Below, one piece after another: positions 25,863 through 36,291 of a stretch of DNA of 64,000 nucleotides; the stretch's first letter is position 1, and every line of letters begins with the position of its first letter. This DNA is from JACCXG01 sp963836735 (GTDB taxonomy: Bacteria; Acidobacteriota; Vicinamibacteria; Vicinamibacterales; 2-12-FULL-66-21). A program made the translations under genes and the position numbers. Below the pieces are notes generated by a model. It saw nothing but the letters and a program-made list of their open reading frames with translations. It did no database searches and was not told the origin of the DNA. Location: NCBI GenBank assembly GCA_963836735.1, contig CAWIKP010000023.1, positions 434,001 to 498,000 on the forward strand, given 5' to 3'.

Positions 25863-26598
25863 TCAGCGGATCTCGGCCCGGCCGGGTGGATCGCACAGCC
25901 GTCCGAAGCTCCAGCCTTTCGCCTGGAGCACCGGCACCAGCAGTCTCGTCGCTTCGACCGCGTATTGCCGGTCCGCGCGCGGGTTCACGTGGTGCCCGTC
26001 GTGCATCACGACGATGTCGCCTGGCGAGACGTGGCGGGCCAGCCGCTCCGCAATCGATCGCGCTTCGCGCCCCCGGTACCAGTTGAAATCCCACATCCCC
26101 CAGCTCCAGCCGACCAGCTGGTGATCGATCTTCTTCAGCCCGTCATACATCGCGCGGCTTCGCCAGCCGGCGTGGGGTCGGAACAGCCGGCAGGGACGGG
26201 TGCCGGCCAGCTGCTCGATACGATCCGCGTTCTTCGTCAGGATCTCCGCGAGCGCATCGGGCGACTTCACCATCAGCGCCCGCGTGTCGGAATGCAGCGC
26301 CACGGCATGCCCTTCGGCGAACATCCGTCGCACGATCGGCGCGGTCTCGCTCGTCAGGTGGGTGTCGATCAGGAAGAAGGTGGCGCGTTGCGCCCGTCTC
26401 CCGCAGCGCATCGAGCAACTGCGGCGTCGCCGTTGGATTCGGGCCGTCGTCGAAGGTCAGATAGACCGTGGGCGGGCCGCCGGCCTGAGGCACACGCCAC
26501 AGGGACCGCGCCGGCGCAAAGCGGTCCAGCAGGAACGGAAACGGCGCCGTGTGCGCCAGGAACCAGACCCCGGCGGTCGCGAGGAAGAGCCACAGCAT
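25863..26598 (-). CDS. Polysaccharide deacetylase, NodB fold (one frameshift)
   Basis: An N-terminal membrane or signal segment (LWLFLATAGVWFLAHTAPF) leads into the NodB domain: TFDDGPNPT (catalytic base Asp and metal Asp), then after a shift near 26390 HSDTRALM (metal His), FRPHAGWRS and IVVMHDGHH (catalytic His). All five motif regions are present once the frames are joined (about 244 residues). It removes acetyl groups from N-acetyl-glucosamine-type polymers, in cell wall or exopolysaccharide. Confidence 0.82.
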
Positions 26599-26615
26599 TG
26601 TTCGCTCACAAAACC

Positions 26616-26637
26616 GGGCGGGTCTTTAGACCCGCCC
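26616..26637. repeat. Palindrome GGGCGGGTCT-TT-AGACCCGCCC
   Basis: Ten-base perfect arms around TT, followed by GCTCTTTTA on the plus strand. It has a terminator-like shape but lies between divergent genes, so it ends neither. Same arm-CT-TT-AG-arm design as 12871-12892, 22974-22994 and 46661-46682. Confidence 0.7.
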
Positions 26638-26698
26638 GCTCTTTTAGATTGCCCGGCACGTTGTAGCATTTCACGGATGACGCGACTGCGAGATTGAA

Positions 26699-27472
26699 AT
26701 GACCGCCATCGGCTTCGCCGCAATCACGTTCGTGTGTACGCTCGCGTGTGCGCTCCTCGGCACGCGCGTTCGAGAGGCGCTGCCGCCGACGCATCTGAGC
26801 AAGGAGTCGCAGGACGTCGTCCGCCTCGGCATGGGGCTGGTCGCGACGATGACGGCACTGCTTCTCGGACTGGTGACGGCCGCCGCCAAGGGCTCGTTCG
26901 ACTCGCAGGATCTCGCCATCAAGAACGCCGCTGCGGCGATGCTCAACCTCGATCGACTGCTGGCGCGGTACGGTCCGGAGACCGAGCCGATTCGTGAGCA
27001 GTTCCGCGTCATCGTCTCGGCGAGGACCGAGGAGATGTGGCCCTCGGACAGATCGGCGCCGACCGGGCTGGACGCGCTCCACGCGCAGGCCAGGGCGACG
27101 CCGCCCGCCGAGAAGGTCGAGGACGAGATCCTGCAGCTCCAGCCGAAGACCGAGACCCAGCGGTGGCTGAAGTCCGAGGCGTTGAAGCTGACCGAAGAAG
27201 TGCTCCGGACACGCTGGCGTCTGCTCAGCAATGCCAGCGGGTCGGTGCCGCGGACCTTTCTGTTCGTGGTGATCTTCTGGTTGTCGATGACGTTCGCCAG
27301 CTTCGGCCTGAGCGCTCCCCGGAACGCCACCGTGGTGACCGTGTTCGTCATCTCGACGCTGTCGGTCGCGGCGGCGGTCTTCCTGATCCTCGAGCTGGAC
27401 GGCGCGTTCGAGGGGATCATCCGAATCTCGAGCGAACCGTTCCGCTACACGATCTCGAATCTCGGGAAATAG
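26699..27472 (+). CDS. DUF4239 membrane protein
   Basis: A 257-residue protein with two N-terminal helices (TAIGFAAITFVCTLACALLG; MGLVATMTALLLGLVTAAAKGSF), a soluble helical middle (80-175) and two C-terminal helices (TFLFVVIFWLSMTFASFGL; VTVFVISTLSVAAAVFLILEL). The order matches DUF4239, a bestrophin-like family of unknown function. The ATG at 26699 has no strong ribosome site. Confidence 0.75.
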   Translation: MTAIGFAAITFVCTLACALLGTRVREALPPTHLSKESQDVVRLGMGLVATMTALLLGLVTAAAKGSFDSQDLAIKNAAAAMLNLDRLLARYGPETEPIREQFRVIVSARTEEMWPSDRSAPTGLDALHAQARATPPAEKVEDEILQLQPKTETQRWLKSEALKLTEEVLRTRWRLLSNASGSVPRTFLFVVIFWLSMTFASFGLSAPRNATVVTVFVISTLSVAAAVFLILELDGAFEGIIRISSEPFRYTISNLGK

Positions 27473-27483
27473 AACTGAGGCGC

Positions 27484-27512
27484 TTGACGCCGCTCCACCA
27501 CAGTGCTACTGT
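27484..27512 (+). promoter_or_regulatory. Candidate sigma-70 promoter of the GntR/ABC operon
   Basis: TTGACG (27484-27489), a 17-base spacer and TACTGT (27507-27512). The -10 is weak (three of six) and runs into the operator palindrome. Predicted transcription start is within about 15 bases of the ATG, giving a very short leader. Confidence 0.45.
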
Positions 27513-27530
27513 ACTAGTCGACTAGTTCAG
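27509..27530. promoter_or_regulatory. Operator palindrome for the YtrA-like GntR regulator
   Basis: CTGTACTAGTC followed by GACTAGTTCAG: 11-base half-sites with one mismatch, core ACTAGTCGACTAGT perfect. It overlaps the -10 and ends two bases before the regulator ATG. GntR/YtrA regulators typically repress their own operon through such sites. Confidence 0.75.
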
Positions 27531-27532
27531 TA

Positions 27533-27928
27533 ATGCTGTTCCGATCCAACCCGTCCTCCGGCGTTCCTGTCTATCTCCAGTTGATCGAGCAGGTCAAACA
27601 CGCGGTCGATGTGGGCGCCCTTCGTCCCGGCGACCAGCTCCCGGCCATCCGCCGCGTGGCCGAGGACCTCGTGATCAATCCGAACACCGTGGCCAAGGCC
27701 TACCGTGACCTCGAACACGAGGGCGTCATCGAGCTCAGGCAAGGCACGGGCGCCTTCGTCTCCGAGAACGGTCGCGCCCGGCGCGTCGCGCGGGTCACGG
27801 GGGCGCGGCCGGTGCTCCGGGCCGCCATGGATCATCTGGCGGCGGCTGGACTGACGGTGGACGAGATTCGACGGCTGGTCGAGGCCGAGGTCTTGCGGCT
27901 GGCCGACAAGCCGCGCACGAGGAAATGA
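27533..27928 (+). CDS. GntR-family transcriptional regulator, YtrA type
   Basis: A 131-residue protein with an N-terminal winged helix (PVYLQLIEQVKHAVDVGALRPGDQLPAIRRVAEDLVINPNTVAKAYRDLEHEGVIELRQGTGAFV summarised as the GntR helix-turn-helix, residues 10-75) and a short C-terminal helical dimerisation region. It lacks a large ligand domain, as in YtrA. It heads an operon with an ABC ATPase and permease and overlaps the ATPase start (ATGATGA). It probably represses the operon in response to an envelope-active compound. Confidence 0.88.
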   Translation: MLFRSNPSSGVPVYLQLIEQVKHAVDVGALRPGDQLPAIRRVAEDLVINPNTVAKAYRDLEHEGVIELRQGTGAFVSENGRARRVARVTGARPVLRAAMDHLAAAGLTVDEIRRLVEAEVLRLADKPRTRK

Positions 27929-28869
27929 TGAGCACCGAGGACGTTGTCATCGAGACCCACGGCCTCTCCAAGCGATACGGAGATCTCGACGCGCTTCGCG
28001 GGCTCGACCTCCGGGTGCCGGCAGGATCGATCTACGGCTATCTCGGACGAAACGGCGCCGGGAAGACGACCACGATCAAAACGCTGATGGGCCTGATTCG
28101 GCCGACGGCCGGCGAGGGTCGCGTGTTCGGGTACCACGTCGACGCCCCTCGCGACGGCGTGGCCATTCGCCGGCGCACGGCACACGTCGGAGAGGATCGT
28201 GCCGCATGGCCGGCGATGACGGCCGAGCAGGTGCTGTCGATCTCACGACCGCTGTTCCCGTCATGGAACATGGAGGTGGAGCGGCACTGCCTGGACGAGT
28301 TCGAGATCCCCCGGCGGGTGCGCGTCGGCCGCTTCTCCAAGGGCGCCAGGACGGCGTTCGCCCTCACGCTGGCACTCGCACGCGCGCCGGACCTCCTCCT
28401 GCTCGACGAACCAACGGACGGGCTCGATCCCGCGATCAACGAACGCGTGCTCAAGGCGCTCGTTCGCGCGGCCGCTGAGAATCCGGCGCTGACGATCTTT
28501 TTCTCGTCGCATCGACTCGACGAGGTGAATCAGATTGCCGACCGCGTCGGGATCATCGAGCGGGGAAGGCTCGTATTCGAAGAGTCGCTGGACGAACTGA
28601 AGGCCACCTACCGCCGCATTGTTGCGGTGTTCGACGACACACCGCCCGAACCGCTCCTCCATGCGGTCGGCGTGCGGCAGGCGCGGACGGAAGGGCGGAT
28701 GCTCTCGATGCTCGTGAACTGTCACGTGGATGACGTGGTCGCGCAGGCGCGAGACCAGCACGCGCGGGAAATCGAGGTCACGCACGTCTCGTTGAAGGAC
28801 GTCTTTCTGGACGCGGCTCACGCACTGGACACGGCAGTCGTGCTCGACGCGGCTGCAGCACAGAAATGA
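27925..28869 (+). CDS. ABC transporter ATP-binding protein
   Basis: A 314-residue ATPase with Walker A GRNGAGKTTT, a degenerate signature FSKGART in place of LSGGQ, Walker B LLLLDEPTDGLD and the switch His in FFSSHRLDEV. A C-terminal domain (230-314) follows, as in drug- or bacitracin-type exporters. It acts with the permease encoded ten bases downstream. The YtrA-type regulator suggests antibiotic or lipid-linked stress response. Substrate unknown. Confidence 0.9.
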   Translation: MMSTEDVVIETHGLSKRYGDLDALRGLDLRVPAGSIYGYLGRNGAGKTTTIKTLMGLIRPTAGEGRVFGYHVDAPRDGVAIRRRTAHVGEDRAAWPAMTAEQVLSISRPLFPSWNMEVERHCLDEFEIPRRVRVGRFSKGARTAFALTLALARAPDLLLLDEPTDGLDPAINERVLKALVRAAAENPALTIFFSSHRLDEVNQIADRVGIIERGRLVFEESLDELKATYRRIVAVFDDTPPEPLLHAVGVRQARTEGRMLSMLVNCHVDDVVAQARDQHAREIEVTHVSLKDVFLDAAHALDTAVVLDAAAAQK

Positions 28870-28879
28870 GAGGTGCACG

Positions 28880-29620
28880 ATGCTCTGGTACAAGTCATGG
28901 GTCGACACACGCGTCTGGTTCTTCCTGGGGACGGCGCTGCTCGTCGCACAAGCCATCGCGCTCTATATGTCCTATCCCATGGATCCGATGACGTCGTATC
29001 CCAATGGCGCCCTCGGGGTCCTGCCGGACGAGATGGCTACGCTCAGAACCGGCGATTTCAGGGGCTACGTCTGGGTGCGCTGGTTCAGCACCACGATGCT
29101 CCTCTTCTGGCCGGTGTACGCGATCGCACTGGCGGGTACCGGCCTCGAGTCGCCGAGCGGGCGTGAATACCTGCTCTCCCTTCCCTTCACGCGCCGTCGT
29201 GTCGTTCTGACCCGCCTGGCGGTGGTGGTGGGCCAGATCGCCGCACTTCCCGTGCTGCCGTCACTGCTGGTGTGCGCGCTGGCGCCGCTCGTTGGGCAGC
29301 GGTACCCGGTCGGCGATGCCCTGATGCACTCCCTGATCCTGGTCGTGGGCGGACTTGGCCTGTTCGGGCTGACGATGTTTCTCCGGCTGATCATGACGGA
29401 CGCTGCGGCCTACGCCGCAGCGGGTGCGCTCGTGGTCCTGTGCATCCTGTTCACGTTCGTCGCGCAGAACTTCACCCCATACAGCATCCTGCGCGTGATG
29501 AACGGTGCGGAGTACTTCTTCGACCATCGGGTGCCGTGGACGGGTCTCATGCTCAGCGCCGGCCTGGGATTCGGGCTGATCTGGCTGTCGATGCACGTGG
29601 TCGAGCAGCGCGATTACTGA
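28880..29620 (+). CDS. ABC-2 type transporter permease
   Basis: A 246-residue protein with six hydrophobic segments; the central ones include TMLLFWPVYAIALAGTG, ALPVLPSLLVCALAPLVG and LVVGGLGLFGLTMFLRLIM. The motif LLSLPFTRRRVVLTR after helix 2 is typical of ABC-2 permeases. It is the last gene of the regulator-ATPase-permease operon. A hairpin-rich GGGGGGCCCCGAGCCCC stretch behind it (29634-29662) may end transcription. Confidence 0.85.
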   Translation: MLWYKSWVDTRVWFFLGTALLVAQAIALYMSYPMDPMTSYPNGALGVLPDEMATLRTGDFRGYVWVRWFSTTMLLFWPVYAIALAGTGLESPSGREYLLSLPFTRRRVVLTRLAVVVGQIAALPVLPSLLVCALAPLVGQRYPVGDALMHSLILVVGGLGLFGLTMFLRLIMTDAAAYAAAGALVVLCILFTFVAQNFTPYSILRVMNGAEYFFDHRVPWTGLMLSAGLGFGLIWLSMHVVEQRDY

Positions 29621-29671
29621 CGGGGAGGTCGGATTCGGGGGGCCCCGAGCCCCGATCTACCGCCCCTCTGC

Positions 29672-30568
29672 CTACCGCGTCGCCGTAAACGCGTGCTTTG
29701 CGAGCGCTTCTTCCAGCGCTTTCAGCTGATCTTCGCATTCCGCGGTGACCGCACGCTTCCGGCCCAGCGACAGCGCCAGCGAGCGCACGTTGGTGTTCCG
29801 CCTCGAGAGCGCGACGATCTGATCGTTGGTCGATAAGAAGCGATCCAGTGCCGTCGTGGCCGCCGCCACCTGAGAAGCGCCGGCGTGGCCGCTTGCTGCC
29901 TGCAAGGCGGTCAGCGTCTTCCGGGCATTCGCCGCGGACGTCTTCATCTGCTCTTCCAGGCGCGTCATCACGTCGTCTCGAGGCTCGGCGATATGCGGCG
30001 CCTGCAGCGCGAGGATCTCGAGCACCGCGGCCCGCGCGGTTGCGGCCAGCTCCCGGGCCCGGGACGAGTCTTTCGCGGGAACCGAGCGAACGGCCGAGTC
30101 GACGGCTGAATGGAACGAATCGGCGGCCTCGCGCGCCGGCCCGAAGGACAGACGCTGGGCCTTGAGATTGGTGTTCTCCACCGCCAGCGGCAGGATCTCG
30201 TCGTCCAGTCGACGGTATTCCTCGAAGCGTTCCTTGAAGGCTTCGAGCTGGCGCAGATCGTCACCGTAGCCCAGTGCCTTCAGGATCGGCCGCAGGGCGT
30301 CCACGTCTTGTTCGACGGCTTGCCTGGCCCGCTTCGCTTCCTCGGCCGCAGCGACCGATGCTTCGTCGGTGTCCGCCATCACCGCTCGGTTCGCGGCTTC
30401 CCCCGCCTTGGTGAACTGGACATGGAGTTCGGACGCCAGCCGTCGGGCATCCATGAGCTGCTTGAGTGCCGCTGGTGGCGCGGCGCAGCCGGCGAGAATT
30501 CCCGTCGCGATGACCGCCAACACCAACAGCTGGCGGATGCATTGCGGCCGCCGAAGTGAGTGCTCCAC
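29672..30568 (-). CDS. Helical lipoprotein of unknown function
   Basis: A 298-residue protein with a lipoprotein signal (LVLAVIATGILAGC, Cys28). The mature part is almost wholly helical with heptad-like patterns (EEAKRARQAVEQDVDALRPILKAL; MTRLEEQMKTSAANARKTLTALQA). It is reminiscent of four-helix-bundle sensor domains but has no membrane return or signalling domain. It is divergent from the potassium island. Function unknown. Confidence 0.65.
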   Translation of the reverse strand: MEHSLRRPQCIRQLLVLAVIATGILAGCAAPPAALKQLMDARRLASELHVQFTKAGEAANRAVMADTDEASVAAAEEAKRARQAVEQDVDALRPILKALGYGDDLRQLEAFKERFEEYRRLDDEILPLAVENTNLKAQRLSFGPAREAADSFHSAVDSAVRSVPAKDSSRARELAATARAAVLEILALQAPHIAEPRDDVMTRLEEQMKTSAANARKTLTALQAASGHAGASQVAAATTALDRFLSTNDQIVALSRRNTNVRSLALSLGRKRAVTAECEDQLKALEEALAKHAFTATR

Positions 30569-30612
30569 AAGACTCTCCTCGGCGATGGTAACGAAGCGGG
30601 GACGGCGGGATG

Positions 30613-30678
30613 CCTTAAAAGTCCCTGAAGAACGCGGACTTCAGGGTTTCCTGAGGAACTTTTGAGGCCAGCCTCAGG
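30613..30678. other. Nested inverted repeats upstream of the kdp region
   Basis: CCCTGAAG (30623-30630) pairs with CTTCAGGG (30639-30646). Outside it, CCTTAAAAGT (30613-30622) pairs with ACTTTTGAGG (30658-30667) with one mismatch. A competing stem joins CCTGAGG (30651-30657) with CCTCAGG (30672-30678). The alternatives could form an RNA switch in the porin leader or be a small palindromic element. Confidence 0.5.
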
Positions 30679-30716
30679 CGTCGCTTCCTATCCTCTGGAG
30701 GAGAGGATTTGATTCG

Positions 30717-31628
30717 ATGTTCCGCACCCATTCGTCTCGTCCGTGGTTCGCACCGCTCGTCGGTTCCCTTTTCATGGTCGCCTTCACTGCCTCGGCCTCG
30801 GCCCAGACGCCGGCGGCGCCTGCCGATCCCAATCCGGGAAATCTGACGCTGACGGGCAGCTTCGATCTCGTGAGCACCTACATGTTCCGTGGGCTCCGTC
30901 AGCATTCCACAGGGATTGCGCTCTGGCCGGTCGCGGATCTGGGCATCTCGGTGTATTCCGGCGACGGTGGACTCAAGAGCGCCGGCATCAATCTCGGCAC
31001 CTGGAACAGCCTGCACACCGGAGACACCGGGCAGGATGGCCCCAGCGGGAAACTCTGGTACGAATCGGACTTCTACACGACGTTCAATCTTGGATTCGGC
31101 GGCCGGACGAGCCTGGCGACCACCTACACCGCCTACACGAGCCCGAACAACGCGTACACGACCGTGAAGGAGATCATGTTCAAGCTCGGCGTGGACGACA
31201 GCGCGTACCTGGAGAAGTTCGCGCTCAAGCCCTATGCGCTGGTCGCGTTCGAGTTCGACACCGAACCGGGGGTCGGCCAGGCTGACGGTGGTGCGAAAGC
31301 GGGACGGTATCATGGAGCTTGGCATCGCCCCCGGCTACGGGGCCTCGCGGCGTCGTTCGCCGTGCCGGTGAAGATCGGTTTCAGCCTCTCCAACTACTAC
31401 GAGTTGAATACCGGCACGTCGGACGCGCCCGTGTATGTGGACAACAAGTTCGGGTATTTCAGCATCGCCGCCCTGGTCACCGTGCCGCTCGGCGGCACCA
31501 CCAATTTCGGCGCCTGGAACCTGCACGGCGGCGTCGAGTATCAGGCGCTCGGCGATACCACCAAGAGTTTCAACGGCGGCGACGGGTCGCGCGTGATCGG
31601 ATCCATCGGCCTCGGATTCAGTTACTGA
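30717..31628 (+). CDS. TorF-like putative porin heading the kdp region
   Basis: A 303-residue exported protein: signal peptide (GSLFMVAFTASASAQ), then LTLTGSFDLVSTYMFRGLRQH, the hallmark start of the Gcw_chp/TorF porin family, and alternating beta strands ending SIGLGFSY. Between about 31295 and 31350 the sequence leaves and regains frame; the other frame reads MELGIAPGYGAS, so two compensating indels are inferred. CTGGAGGAGAG lies upstream of the ATG. It could allow K+ or other small solutes through the outer membrane. It precedes the first small kdp peptide by 12 bases. Confidence 0.75.
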   Translation: MFRTHSSRPWFAPLVGSLFMVAFTASASAQTPAAPADPNPGNLTLTGSFDLVSTYMFRGLRQHSTGIALWPVADLGISVYSGDGGLKSAGINLGTWNSLHTGDTGQDGPSGKLWYESDFYTTFNLGFGGRTSLATTYTAYTSPNNAYTTVKEIMFKLGVDDSAYLEKFALKPYALVAFEFDTEPGVGQADGGAKAGRYHGAWHRPRLRGLAASFAVPVKIGFSLSNYYELNTGTSDAPVYVDNKFGYFSIAALVTVPLGGTTNFGAWNLHGGVEYQALGDTTKSFNGGDGSRVIGSIGLGFSY

Positions 31629-31640
31629 AGGAGCAGTCTC

Positions 31641-31730
31641 GTGCTCGACATCGTCTTCATTCTGCTCACGTTCACCTTTTTTGCCATCGCCATCGGCTAC
31701 GTCGTCGCGTGCGATCGGCTGATGAAGTGA
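31641..31730 (+). CDS. Small membrane peptide upstream of kdpF
   Basis: A GTG-started frame of 29 residues: one hydrophobic helix (IVFILLTFTFFAIAIGYVV) followed by ACDRLMK, preceded by AAGGAGCAG. From memory, peptides of the pattern LDI...YxxxCDRL occur beside kdpF in several phyla, though usually unannotated. It may be an accessory stabiliser of the Kdp complex. The spacing to kdpF (eight bases) suggests a shared message. Confidence 0.65.
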   Translation: MLDIVFILLTFTFFAIAIGYVVACDRLMK

Positions 31731-31738
31731 GGGACGTC

Positions 31739-31828
31739 GTGAGTTTCGATTACACGATTGGACTGTTGGTCAGCGTCGCCCTGCTCGCGTACCTGGTGCT
31801 CGCGATGCTGAAGCCGGAGAAGTTCTGA
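31739..31828 (+). CDS. kdpF: KdpF, small subunit of the K+-ATPase
   Basis: A GTG-started 29-residue peptide. One helix (TIGLLVSVALLAYLVLAML) is followed by the KdpF ending KPEKF. KdpF stabilises the KdpFABC complex in the inner membrane and binds near KdpA. The stop is one base before the kdpA ATG. Confidence 0.85.
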   Translation: MSFDYTIGLLVSVALLAYLVLAMLKPEKF

Positions 31829-31829
31829 C

Positions 31830-33560
31830 ATGACTCTCAACGGATGGCTGCAGATTCTCTTCTTCCTGCTCGCGGTGTTCCTGGTGACGCCGCCGCTCGG
31901 GAGTTTCATGGCCCGGGTCTTCTCGGGCCAGCGCACATGGCTCGATCCGGTGGCCAGGCCGCTCGAGCGGCTCATCTACCGGCTGGCTGGAGTGGACGAG
32001 CATCGCCAGATGCGCTGGACGGAGTACGCGGTGTCCATCCTGCTGTTCAGCGTGGTGTCGATGCTGGTGTTGTACGCGATGCAGCGCTCCAGGGCGTGCT
32101 GCCGCTGAACCCGCAGGGCTTCGCCGGTGTGGCGCCGGATCTCGCCTTCAACACGGCGGCGTCGTTCACGACGAATACCAACTGGCAGGCCTACAGCGGC
32201 GAGTCGACCATGAGCTATTTCACGCAAATGGCCGGCCTCGCGTACCACAACTTCGTCTCGGCGGCCGTCGGCATCGCCATCGCGATTGCCTTCATCCGCG
32301 GCATCGCGCAGAAGGAGAAGGACACGATCGGCAACTTCTGGGTGGACATGGTGCGCGCGACGATCTGGGTGCTCCTGCCGATTGCGATCGTCGGCGCGCT
32401 CTTCCTCGTCTCGCAGGGTGTCGTCCAGAACTTCAAGGCGTACGACACCGTCCAGACCGTCGAGGGCGCGAAGCAGGTGATTGCCCAGGGCCCCACCGCC
32501 TCGCAGGAAATCATCAAGCAGTTCGGGACCAACGGCGGCGGCTTCTTCAACGCCAACAGCTCGCATCCCTTCGAGAACCCGACGCCGCTGACGAACTTCC
32601 TCGCGATGTTCGGCATTTTCGCGATCTCCTCGGGGCTGACCTACACCCTGGGCTCGATGACCGGTTCGCGGAAGCATGGATGGGCGGTCTGGGCGGCGAT
32701 GGCGTTCCTGTTCCTCGCCGGCGTGACCACCGCCTACTGGGCGGAGGCGCGCGGCAATCCCCTGCTCGCGGCAGCCGGCGCCGACCAGACCGCGACCGCG
32801 CTGGCACCGGGCGGCAACATGGAAGGCAAGGAAGTCCGGTTCGGCATCGCGAACACCGCGCTGTTCGCGACGGTCACGACCGACGCCAGCTGCGGCGCCG
32901 TCAACGGCTGGCACGACTCGTTCACGCCGCTCGGCGGCCTCGTGCCGCTCGCCAACATCCAGCTGAGCGAGGTGGTGTTCGGCGGAGTCGGTGCCGGCAT
33001 GTACGGCATTCTCGTCTACATCATTCTCTCCGTCTTCATCGCGGGTCTGATGGTCGGGCGCACTCCGGAATATCTCGGGCAAGAAGATCCAGGCCTTCGA
33101 AGTGCAGATGGCGATGCTGACGGTCTTGATCTTCTCGCTGCTGATCCTGACGTTCACGGCGATTTCGTCGGTGGCGCCTGACGCTCGGTACCGTCGGCAT
33201 CTTCAATCCCGGGCCGCACGGTCTCTCCGAGATGCTCTACGCCTACTCGTCCGGCGCCGCCAACAACGGCTCCGCCTTCGGCGGCCTCACCGTCAACACC
33301 AAGTGGTACAACACGACGATCGGCCTGGCGATGCTGTTCGGGCGGTTTTTCATGATCATCCCGCCGCTCGCCATCGCCGGCAGCCTCAGTCGCAAGAAGC
33401 ATATTCCGCCGTCGCTCGGCACCTTCCCGGTGACGACGCCGCTGTTCACGGCGCTGCTCGTCGGCGTGATCCTGATCGTCGGCGCGCTGACGTTCTTTCC
33501 CGGCGCTCAGCCTCGGCCCGATCGTCGAACATTTCCTGATGAAAACGGACAGGTCTTCTG

Positions 33561-33561
<1 letters not shown>
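31830..33561 (+). CDS. kdpA: KdpA, K+-translocating subunit (several frameshifts)
   Basis: The channel-like subunit of the high-affinity K+-ATPase. Family sequence continues through about five frame changes (near 32085, 33080, 33180, 33505 and 33545). Visible parts include LVTPPLGSFMARVFSG, FNTAASFTTNTNWQAYSGE (selectivity filter region), FGTNGGGFFNANSSHPFENPTP (second filter), VNGWHDSFTPLGG, ANNGSAFGG (fourth filter) and SLGPIVEHFLM. All four pore-loop regions survive, so the gene is probably functional. The stop overlaps kdpB by one base (TGATG). Confidence 0.88.
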
Positions 33562-35662
<2,101 letters not shown>

Positions 35663-35672
35663 GGAGCCATTC

Positions 35673-36257
35673 ATGAATACCACTCGCAATCTGATCACCG
35701 CGGTGCTGATGACCATCGTCACCACCGTGCTGCTCGGGATCATCTATCCGCTGGCCATCACCGCCATCGCGCAGGTGGCGTTTCCCGACCAGGCGAACGG
35801 GCAGTTGATCGAACGTAATGGCGCGGCGATCGGGTCGCGCATCATCGGCCAGGGCTTCTCCAAGCCCGGATACTTCCGGCCGCGCCCGTCGGCGACCTCC
35901 ACGCCGTATGACGCGGCGAACTCCGCCGGCTCGCAGCTCGGCCCGACGAACAAGAAGCTGATCGATGCGGTGACGGCGAACGTCGAGGCCGCGCGCAAGG
36001 AGAATCCGGGCGCGCCCGTGCCGATCGATCTCGTCACGACATCGGCGTCGGGCTTCGATCCGCACATCACGCCGGCGGCGGCCGAGTTCCAGGTGCCGCG
36101 CGTGGCGCGCGAGCGCGGTATGGCGGAAGCCGACGTGAAACGTCTGGTCGACGCTCATACCGAGGGCCGCCAGCTCGGCTTCTTCGGCGAGCCACGGGTC
36201 AACGTGCTCGAGCTCAATCTCGCTCTGGACCGTGACCATCCGACGTCGGGGCGATAG
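35673..36257 (+). CDS. kdpC: KdpC, K+-ATPase subunit
   Basis: A 194-residue subunit with one N-terminal helix (LITAVLMTIVTTVLLGIIYPLAI) and a periplasmic domain. Motifs include FSKPGYFRPRPSA, SAGSQLGPTNKKL, PIDLVTTSASGFDPHITP and the close GEPRVNVLELNLAL. KdpC assembles with KdpA and KdpB and raises ATP affinity. Intact; ten bases behind kdpB with GTAAGGAG upstream. Confidence 0.95.
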   Translation: MNTTRNLITAVLMTIVTTVLLGIIYPLAITAIAQVAFPDQANGQLIERNGAAIGSRIIGQGFSKPGYFRPRPSATSTPYDAANSAGSQLGPTNKKLIDAVTANVEAARKENPGAPVPIDLVTTSASGFDPHITPAAAEFQVPRVARERGMAEADVKRLVDAHTEGRQLGFFGEPRVNVLELNLALDRDHPTSGR

Positions 36258-36291
36258 GCGCTCGATTCCCGTGCGCCGTCCGGACCGCCGC

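Noticed and set aside
26616..26645. Rho-independent terminator (strong hairpin followed by GCTCTTTTA)
   Set aside because: The flanking genes are transcribed away from it on both sides, and the same hairpin design recurs elsewhere as a repeat.
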